From contig NZ_JACHMX010000001.1 of assembly GCF_014205155.1 (NCBI RefSeq), forward strand, positions 3,348,001 through 3,412,000: DNA of 64,000 nt. The letters are read 5' to 3'. The notes beneath the pieces were generated by a model. The model did not search any database and was not told where the DNA came from. It saw only the letters and a program-made list of their open reading frames with translations. Origin of the DNA: Amycolatopsis umgeniensis. GTDB lineage: Bacteria; Actinomycetota; Actinomycetes; Mycobacteriales; Pseudonocardiaceae. Positions 58,617 through 64,000 of this stretch are shown one piece after another. Both the position numbers and the translations under genes were made by a program. The first letter of the stretch is position 1. Every line of letters starts with the position of its first letter.

Positions 58617-58833
58617 TGTCTGTGAAGGCCTCCTTCCCTACGCTCAAGGTAGGGAAGGAGGCCTTCACGGACACCCGAAACACACACGCAGCACCAGAAG
58701 CACCAGCAGCCACAGCGAACCCGCGTGAAGGCCCCCTTCCTCGGCTCAGCCGAGGAAACTCGACCTTCACACCTACCCCCACTACGCGAAGGCCCCCTTC
58801 ACCGCGTCAGACGCAACGAAGGAGGCCATCACC
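58617..58833 (-). repeat. Right arm of the hairpin-built inverted repeat
   Basis: Contains, left to right, a 24-bp stem (58617-58640/58650-58673, arm starting TGTCTGTGAAGGCCTCCTTC, loop CGCTCAAGG), a palindrome TTCCTCGGCTCAGCCGAGGA with flanking GTGAAGG/CCTTCAC (58724-58770), and a decayed hairpin (58786-58833). Read on the minus strand the order and sequence match the hairpins at 46745, 46993 and 47091. The 46861 hairpin has no counterpart here. Confidence 0.8.
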
Positions 58834-58868
58834 TACCGCAAGGCCGCGTCCCTCCACACGACGTCCGC

Positions 58869-59621
58869 CTACCTGATGGTGAAGAGCTCAACAGGGTGCG
58901 GAATACGGATCTCCCCCGCATCGAGCGTGCCGAGCTCGCCCACCGCGTCCAGCAGCTCCGCGCGACTCGTCCCGCCACTCCACGGCTGGTGCCGGGCGAA
59001 GGTCAGGAACTCGAGAAGCCGTTGCGACGGCTCGGAAACCGGTACCGCGATCTCCGCCTCCACCGTGACGGACATGAACCCGACGCCGAACCGCGTCAAT
59101 TCCTCCGCTAGCGTCTGCGCGAACAACGGGCGTACCACGCCTTGCTGCGCCAAGGAATCCGCGAAAGGGCCGTTCAGCCGGTTCAGCGGGGTCACCGCGA
59201 CGAAGAGCCGCCGATGCCGGTTGCGGGCCTCCTTCAGCGCCGCCATGCCGTCGTCGGCGCCGAGGTAGCACAGCGACTGGACGAACAGGCCGTACTCGGT
59301 CGCCGTGATCCGGCTGTCGGCGACGTCGGCCATACTCGCCGTGAACACGCGGTGGCCCCGCACTTTCGGCAGTCCGGCCAGCTCCGCGCGCAGCCGTGCC
59401 ACCGCCTCACCGTTGGTGTCGACGCCCTGGAACCACACCGTTCTCCGCGGCACCCGCGCGATCAGCTCCAGTTCGAACATGCCGAACCCGCAGCCGTACG
59501 ACGTCAGCTCGAGATCGGCGCCCGCCCCGATCTGTCTCGACGTCTCCTCGGCCATCAGCCGCTGCTGATCGGTCAGGCTCCGGAAGGTGGCATTGCAGGT
59601 GTTGTAGTCCAGTTCGTCCAT
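58869..59621 (-). CDS. Divergent class I methyltransferase-like protein
   Basis: A 250-residue protein with a probable SAM-binding loop LELTSYGCGFGMFELELIAR (about 37-56), then VWFQGVDTNGEAVARLRAEL (motif II acid) and GLFVQSLCYLGADDG (motif IV region). The rest, including ELLDAVGELGTLDAGEIRIP, is not typical of a known subfamily, though the layout resembles histamine-type small-molecule methyltransferases. ATG 59621 with GGGAG upstream is used; an upstream in-frame ATG at 59651 is less likely. It lies between the ABC exporter operon and the convergent biosynthetic operon. Confidence 0.65.
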   Translation of the reverse strand: MDELDYNTCNATFRSLTDQQRLMAEETSRQIGAGADLELTSYGCGFGMFELELIARVPRRTVWFQGVDTNGEAVARLRAELAGLPKVRGHRVFTASMADVADSRITATEYGLFVQSLCYLGADDGMAALKEARNRHRRLFVAVTPLNRLNGPFADSLAQQGVVRPLFAQTLAEELTRFGVGFMSVTVEAEIAVPVSEPSQRLLEFLTFARHQPWSGGTSRAELLDAVGELGTLDAGEIRIPHPVELFTIR

Positions 59622-59641
59622 CAGCGCTCCCTGGTCAGGCC

Positions 59642-59693
59642 CCCGAAACACCGAAGCCGTGGCGCGCAGGCGCCACGGCTCAGGTGTTTCGGG
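59642..59693. terminator. Composite hairpin after the ABC exporter operon
   Basis: CCCGAAACACC ... GGTGTTTCGGG (11 bp) encloses AGCCGTGGCG ... CGCCACGGCT (10 bp) with small internal bulges and a 6-base loop: a 21-bp stem in two parts. It ends about 11 bases beyond the minus-strand stop at 59704, so it is the likely terminator of the exporter genes. Confidence 0.85.
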
Positions 59694-59703
59694 CGACGAA
59701 TAC

Positions 59704-60516
59704 TCAGATCCGCTTCTTCAGGGCACGTACCGAAAGCGCCCCGAAAACGATCGCGATCACGGCCGCCCAGACGAGCGACCAGATCACCGCCGAGGTGACT
59801 CCGACGCCACCGTTCATCAGCCCGCGGCACGCCTTGAGCAGGATCGCCACCGGGCTGACTTCCGCGAACGCCTGCAGCCAGGATGGCATCGATTCGACCG
59901 GCGCGAACACCCCGCTGACGAAGTTCAGCGGCAGGATCACCGCGAACGCGAACACCTGGACCTTCTCCGCCTGGTCGGCGGCGACGCCCACCAGCGTGGG
60001 CACCCAGGAGAACGCGATCGCGAACACCAGCAGGAGCAACCCGGCCGCCAGCACGCCGAGGAAGCCCTTCTCCGGCCGGAAGCCGAGCAGCAGCCCGACG
60101 CCGACCACCAGCAGCACGGACCAGACCTGCTTGAACTGGTCGCCGATGATCCGGCCCGCCAACGGCGCCCAGCGCGCGATCGGCAGCGAGCGGAACCGGT
60201 CGAACACGCCCTGGGACAGGTCGGTGTTGAGGCCGATGCCGACGTTGATGGTCGCGAACAGCATGCTCATCACCAGCATGCCGGGGATCATGAACTGCAG
60301 GTACGCGTGCCGGTCGCCGGAGATCGCGCCACCGAAGACGAACGTGAACAGCAGCGTGAAGATGATCGGCTGGAAACTGATGTCGGCGAGCTGCTTCGGC
60401 TCGTGCTTGACCGAAACCGTACTGCGCCAGGCGAGGGTGAACATCTGGGAGATGCCCTGGAAGAACCCGACCCGGGACGAGAGCTGAGGCGGCAGCGCCG
60501 TGGTGGTGGCGGTCAT
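59704..60516 (-). CDS. ABC-2 type exporter permease (DrrB-like)
   Basis: A 270-residue membrane protein with six predicted helices of the ABC-2 family. It has the LADISFQPIIFTLLFTFVFG first-helix region and ATINVGIGLNTDLSQGVFDR, the typical DrrB loop before helix 3, with RFRSLPIARWAPLAGRIIGD. Its start overlaps the ATPase stop by four bases, as in drrAB operons of daunorubicin and other producers. It probably exports the product of the adjacent cluster and gives self-resistance. Confidence 0.92.
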   Translation of the reverse strand: MTATTTALPPQLSSRVGFFQGISQMFTLAWRSTVSVKHEPKQLADISFQPIIFTLLFTFVFGGAISGDRHAYLQFMIPGMLVMSMLFATINVGIGLNTDLSQGVFDRFRSLPIARWAPLAGRIIGDQFKQVWSVLLVVGVGLLLGFRPEKGFLGVLAAGLLLLVFAIAFSWVPTLVGVAADQAEKVQVFAFAVILPLNFVSGVFAPVESMPSWLQAFAEVSPVAILLKACRGLMNGGVGVTSAVIWSLVWAAVIAIVFGALSVRALKKRI

Positions 60517-61541
60517 CGGATCTCCTCCTCGGGCTCTTCGGCCGTCTCCTCGGCGGGTCGCCCGGTCAGGCTCAGGAACACCTCGTCCAGGCTGGAACTG
60601 CGCAGGGACAGTTCGCCGATGACGATGCCCGCCTCCTCCAGCCGCCGGACCGCGCCGGGCAACGCCGCCGGGTCGGTGACCGGGACGCTGACGACCTGAC
60701 CCGAGACGTCCGGGGTCACGCCGGCGATCTCGCCGATCAACCGCACGACCTTCTCGAGGTCCGTGGCCTGGGTGCCACGCACCGTCAGACGCTGGGCGCC
60801 GGTGCTGGCCTTGAGCTCGTCCGGGGTGCCCTTGGCGATCACCTTGCCGTGGTCGACGACCACGATCTCGTCGGCGAGGGCGTCGGCCTCCTCCAGGTAC
60901 TGCGTGGTCAGCAGCACCGTGACGCCGTCAGCGACCAGGCCGCGCACGACGTCCCACAGCTCGAGCCTGCTGCGCGGGTCGAGCCCGGTGGTGGGCTCGT
61001 CCAGGAACAGCAGCCGCGCGTCCCCGACCAGGCTGGCGGCCAGGTCGAGCCGACGACGCATACCGCCCGAGTAACCCTTGGCCGCCCGGCCACCCGCCTC
61101 GGTGAGGGAGAACCGCTCCAAGAGCTCGTGCGCGCGGGCCTTGGCCGCCCGCCGCGAAAAGCCGAGCAGCCGCCCGATCAGCAGCAGGTTCTCGACGCCG
61201 GTCAGGCTTTCGTCGACCGAGGCGTACTGCCCGGTCAGGCCGATCAGCTGCCGTACCTGGTGGGCGTCCTTCTGGATGTCGTACCCGGCGACGGTGGCAT
61301 GGCCCTCGTCGGGCGTCACCAGCGTGGACAGGATCCGGACCGTGGTGGTCTTCCCCGCCCCGTTCGGGCCGAGGACACCGAGCACCGTGCCCGTGCGGAC
61401 AGCCAGGTCGACACCGTCGAGCGCGGTCGTCTCGCCGAACCGTTTCACCAGCCCTTCGGCGTGGATCGCGAAATCCGTCTCGTTCCCCCGCTGCCCCGGG
61501 CCGGCCCTCGACGCGGTCGCGGGTTCGACGTTCTGCAACAT
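60513..61541 (-). CDS. ABC exporter ATPase (DrrA-like)
   Basis: A 342-residue ATPase of the daunorubicin-resistance family. Walker A is LGPNGAGKTTTVRIL, the Q loop GLTGQYASVDESLTG, the signature YSGGMRRRLDLAASL, Walker B RLLFLDEPTTGLD and the switch LLTTQYLEEADALAD. The C-terminal regulatory region includes SLDEVFLSLTGRPAEE. It is transcribed divergently from the MFS transporter and followed by its permease. Two exporters side by side suggest that a toxic or abundant compound is made. Confidence 0.93.
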   Translation of the reverse strand: MLQNVEPATASRAGPGQRGNETDFAIHAEGLVKRFGETTALDGVDLAVRTGTVLGVLGPNGAGKTTTVRILSTLVTPDEGHATVAGYDIQKDAHQVRQLIGLTGQYASVDESLTGVENLLLIGRLLGFSRRAAKARAHELLERFSLTEAGGRAAKGYSGGMRRRLDLAASLVGDARLLFLDEPTTGLDPRSRLELWDVVRGLVADGVTVLLTTQYLEEADALADEIVVVDHGKVIAKGTPDELKASTGAQRLTVRGTQATDLEKVVRLIGEIAGVTPDVSGQVVSVPVTDPAALPGAVRRLEEAGIVIGELSLRSSSLDEVFLSLTGRPAEETAEEPEEEIR

Positions 61542-61843
61542 GACGCACTACCTTCCTGTTCCTCACAACCGAGACGCTCTCGTGCGGTTACATCATGCGA
61601 CCGAGCGCTGCACAGGAGCAGTGAATGGTTAATCTTTTTTGTATGAATTCTTCATTTTCGGGATGAATATCCCAGCCTGCCGAGCGTCGTACCGGCGACG
61701 AGAATACCTGAATCGCACGGTGTCGATCTTCTCCATAAATGCGGTCAATAACCGTGGTCCGTTCCCGAATTCCGCTGCTAACCTGCGAATGTCAACCCCT
61801 TCGGGAAACACGATTACCCAACCCGGGAAGGATCGTCACGGTC
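61542..61843. promoter_or_regulatory. AT-rich divergent regulatory region between the ABC and MFS exporters
   Basis: 302 bases containing a clearly AT-richer core (61620-61670, for example GGTTAATCTTTTTTGTATGA). It must hold the promoters for both exporter genes. A 60-codon minus-strand frame at 61629-61811 exists but has low G/C third positions and is judged not to be a gene. Confidence 0.55.
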
Positions 61844-62992
61844 ATGGTCGCCGTCATCACCGCCGCCCCGCGGACCAGCACGGTCTTCGCCGGATTCGCC
61901 GCGTACGGCGCCTTGTGGGGGCCTTATCTTTCGATGCTGCCGGACGTCCGGCACGCCACCGGCGCGGGTGAAGCGCAACTGGGTGCCGCGTTGCTGATCG
62001 GCGCGCTCGCGGCGATGCCCGCGATGTTCGCGATCGGCAGGCTGCTCGACCGGTTCGGCCGCCCGGTGGCGGTCGCGACTTTCGCCGGATTCGCGCTCAT
62101 CGCGCCGATGCCGGCACTCGCCGGATCCGTTCCGGCCCTGTTCCTGACACTGGGATTGTTCGGCTTCGGATCCGGCGCCTGCAATGTCGTCGTGGTCGCT
62201 TTGGCCGCGTCCGCCGAAGCGGGCGACGGACCCCGCGTGATGAACCGCGCGCACGCGTTGTTCAGCGTCGGCCTGTTGACGTGCAGTCTCGGCACCGGGG
62301 CGGCCCGGACAGCGGGCGTACCCGCCGAAGCCATCGCGCTGACGCTTTCGACGCTGGTCGTCATCGGCGCCGTCGCGGCGAGGAAATCCGTGCCGGGACG
62401 ACTGGTGCGGCAGGGCCGGGAACCGGGACGGCGGTCGAAACTCGCCCCGGCGATCCTGCTGCTCTGCCTGCTGGCCGCGCTGGCCATGGTCGTGGAAAGC
62501 GGGGTCCAGCAATGGAGCGCGGTGTTCCTGGCCGACGTCACCAAGGCGCCGGTCGGGATCTCCGCGGCCGCGCCCGGCATCTTCGCCGCGGGGATGGCGC
62601 TGGGCAGGCTCGGCGGGCACTGGATGGCGGGCCGCGCGTCGGACCGCCTGGTGCTGCTCGCCTCCGGCGCGCTCTCCGGGGTGGGCGTGCTGCTGCTTTC
62701 CATGGCCGACGCGCCGGTGCACGGCCTGCTCGGCACGGCCGTGGTCGGCGGCGCGATCTCGGTTTCGACGCCCACGGTCTACGGGCTGATCGGGCGTGGC
62801 ACCACCCCGGAGGACCGCGGCGCGGTGATCGGCTCGGCCGCGTCACTGGCCAGCGTCGGTCTGCTGCTCGGCCCGGCCGTGGTCGGCCAGATCGCCGGAC
62901 ACACCGACCTGCGGGTCGCCATCGCGGCCTTGTCCGTGGCCTCGGTCGCGGTCTGCCTGCTCGCGCTGCGCGTACCCGCCCGGAATGGATGA
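61844..62992 (+). CDS. MFS transporter
   Basis: A 382-residue transporter with about 12 hydrophobic helices. The loop between helices 2 and 3 is IGRLLDRFGRPVAVATF, the usual MFS motif A, and a weaker copy (AGRASDRLVLLASG) follows helix 8. It resembles bacterial sugar- or drug-type MFS proteins such as the fucose-permease-like YfkF/YcaD type. ATG 61844 is used; the ribosome-binding site is not ideal. The P450 gene begins 16 bases after the stop. It probably exports a compound of the adjacent cluster. Confidence 0.85.
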   Translation: MVAVITAAPRTSTVFAGFAAYGALWGPYLSMLPDVRHATGAGEAQLGAALLIGALAAMPAMFAIGRLLDRFGRPVAVATFAGFALIAPMPALAGSVPALFLTLGLFGFGSGACNVVVVALAASAEAGDGPRVMNRAHALFSVGLLTCSLGTGAARTAGVPAEAIALTLSTLVVIGAVAARKSVPGRLVRQGREPGRRSKLAPAILLLCLLAALAMVVESGVQQWSAVFLADVTKAPVGISAAAPGIFAAGMALGRLGGHWMAGRASDRLVLLASGALSGVGVLLLSMADAPVHGLLGTAVVGGAISVSTPTVYGLIGRGTTPEDRGAVIGSAASLASVGLLLGPAVVGQIAGHTDLRVAIAALSVASVAVCLLALRVPARNG

Positions 62993-63008
62993 ACGGAGGA
63001 TGATCCCG

Positions 63009-64000
63009 ATGCCCGACGTCACGGGAGGCAGCGGAGGCTCGGACTTCGCCGAAGGGCGGCACAGGCGGCTGCTCGTCGGGGACGGCGTCCCCGACGGGTG
63101 CCCCATCAGTTCCCGCCACCGCGACGGACAGCGTGAATGGCTGGTGAGCGGCTATTCCGAAGCCCGCGATTTCCTGCGCGACAAGCGATTCAGCCGAGCG
63201 GTACTGGCCGAGACGGCCCATCCGCGAGGCCCGGCCACCCGGATGTCGGTGACCGAACTGGACCCGCCCCGGCACACCAAGATCCGGAAGCTGATCGGCG
63301 GCGCGTTCTCCGCGCGCCGCGCGGAGCAGTTGCGCGAGTACGTCGAAACCTCCGCCTCCGACCTGCTAGACAAGCTGATCGACGACGGCCCCACCGCGGA
63401 TCTGATCGCCGATTTCTGCGCCCCGCTGACCTTCACGGCGCAGGCCGAACTGCTGGGTGTGCCGCGGTCGCGCCGTGAGGCCGTCCGCAAACGCGCGAAC
63501 GGGCGGCTCGGCGAACCCGGCTCACCGCGATCCGCCGTCTACCAAGGCGAACTGCTGCTGCACGACGAGGTCACGGCGATGCTCGCCGACACCGAGGATC
63601 CGCCGTCCGGGCTGATGGCGGAACTCGTCGAGGCGCACCGCTCGGGGGTGCTCGAGGAAAGCGAGCTGACCGGGCTGGCGTCTTCGCTCTTCTTCGACGG
63701 GCACGCGCTGGCGGCCTCGCAGATCGCCAACGCGGTGCTGTGCCTGATTTCCCGGCCGGGCCTGCTGGGCGCGCTCGACTCGAATCCGGCGCTGGTGGAG
63801 GCCGCCGTCGAGGAAGCGTTGCGGTACAGCCCCGCGGTGAACTTCAGCATGACCCGGGTCGCGACGGAGGAAGTCACCCTCGCGGACACGCGGATCGAGC
63901 CGGGCGACCTGGTGACGGCGTTGCTTCCGGTGGTCAACCGCGACGAGGACGTCTTCACCGAGCCTGACCGGTTCGACCTGGACCGGCAAGCCCGGCACCT
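63009..64000 (+). CDS. Cytochrome P450 (partial, cut by right edge)
   Basis: The frame is open from ATG 63009 (GGAGGA eight bases upstream) to the window end, giving about 330 residues. C-helix region TELDPPRHTKIRKLIGGAFS, I helix SSLFFDGHALAASQIANAVL, K helix VEEALRYSPAVNF (ExxR) and PEDRFDL-like meander are visible; the heme-binding Cys lies beyond the window. In the I helix the usual acid/Thr pair (GHETT) is replaced by GHALAA, so oxygen activation may be unusual, as in P450s that use a substrate hydroxyl or do not hydroxylate. It is coupled to the MFS gene by 16 bases. Confidence 0.87.
   Translation, partial: MPDVTGGSGGSDFAEGRHRRLLVGDGVPDGCPISSRHRDGQREWLVSGYSEARDFLRDKRFSRAVLAETAHPRGPATRMSVTELDPPRHTKIRKLIGGAFSARRAEQLREYVETSASDLLDKLIDDGPTADLIADFCAPLTFTAQAELLGVPRSRREAVRKRANGRLGEPGSPRSAVYQGELLLHDEVTAMLADTEDPPSGLMAELVEAHRSGVLEESELTGLASSLFFDGHALAASQIANAVLCLISRPGLLGALDSNPALVEAAVEEALRYSPAVNFSMTRVATEEVTLADTRIEPGDLVTALLPVVNRDEDVFTEPDRFDLDRQARH

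Larger units (their letters stand above)
58354..58868. other. Intergenic region of stacked hairpins between convergent genes
   Basis: A 515-base gap between the plus-strand operon end and the minus-strand methyltransferase end. It holds a hairpin at 58455-58501 and the hairpin series 58617-58833 that mirrors 46745-47145. No gene with plausible codon use. Confidence 0.85.

Noticed and set aside
61629..61811. A 60-codon minus-strand frame in the exporter intergenic region
   Set aside because: Third codon positions are not G/C biased, the text resembles no family and the region is AT-rich regulatory DNA.

Overview
The window is about 64 kb of high-GC actinomycete chromosome. The strong G/C bias at third codon positions, GTG starts, dense four-base gene overlaps, an MprAB-type stress system and a WXG/ESX-style cassette suggest Pseudonocardiaceae, most likely Amycolatopsis or a close relative. 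The genus is an inference; there is no rRNA to confirm it.

Left part (1-20.3 kb), largely housekeeping: a membrane protein cut by the left edge; a five-gene operon (two glycosyltransferase-fold proteins, a methyltransferase, a membrane-anchored sulfite-oxidase-fold enzyme, a small membrane protein); an HtrA protease; galT with a DeoR regulator; a VOC protein; lspA; a broken carboxymuconolactone-decarboxylase-like gene; mprA/mprB-like signalling genes; a UPF0126/TRIC-like membrane protein and an orphan NarL-type regulator; tRNA-Arg(CCT); a three-gene WXG / DUF6973-toxin / lipoprotein cassette; then a cysteine-desulfurase-like enzyme, a double-length CoA-transferase and a membrane acyltransferase.

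Centre (20.8-40.4 kb), the most unusual part. Seventeen tightly spaced minus-strand genes (36950 down to 20783) combine a minimal reducing type II PKS/FAS-like set (two complete ketosynthases, a chain-length-factor-like ketosynthase without the nucleophile, a half-length ketosynthase-like protein, one ACP, two hot-dog dehydratase-like proteins of which one has lost its His, a ketoreductase) with CoA-ester chemistry (thiolase, class III CoA-transferase, aldolase-fold protein, GST-kappa/HCCA-isomerase-like protein, double hot-dog protein, hydrolase). Its last two genes are a natural acyl-CoA ligase-cytochrome P450 fusion and an EntE/DhbE-like aryl-AMP ligase. A 40-residue peptide gene is embedded in it by stop/start overlaps. 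Divergently, two acyl-CoA dehydrogenases and an SsuD-like luciferase-fold monooxygenase form an ATGA-linked operon. The 20-kb block is bracketed by two related intergenic modules (GATCAC-type repeats followed by a 53-57 bp hairpin). My reading is an undescribed pathway that builds an acyl or aryl-primed, possibly polyene chain and finishes it on CoA; the product cannot be read from the sequence.

Right part (40.7-64 kb): a secreted neocarzinostatin-family protein and a divergent P450; a cell-envelope glycosyltransferase operon; then an accessory biosynthetic region with an SDR epimerase, a secreted epoxide-hydrolase-like enzyme, two paralogous FAD oxidoreductases, two tandem flavin halogenase-like enzymes, a CPA2 antiporter, an acyl-CoA-dehydrogenase-fold monooxygenase, an SgcJ/EcaC-family protein, a divergent methyltransferase, a DrrAB-type ABC exporter, an MFS transporter and a P450 cut by the right edge. 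This looks like the tailoring, export and resistance flank of a cluster whose core may lie to the right. The interval 47.3-58.4 kb is flanked by an inverted repeat made of large hairpins.

Intergenic regions carry at least two families of long near-perfect hairpins, mostly between convergent genes or directly after stop codons. They look like terminators that also form a dispersed repeat family.
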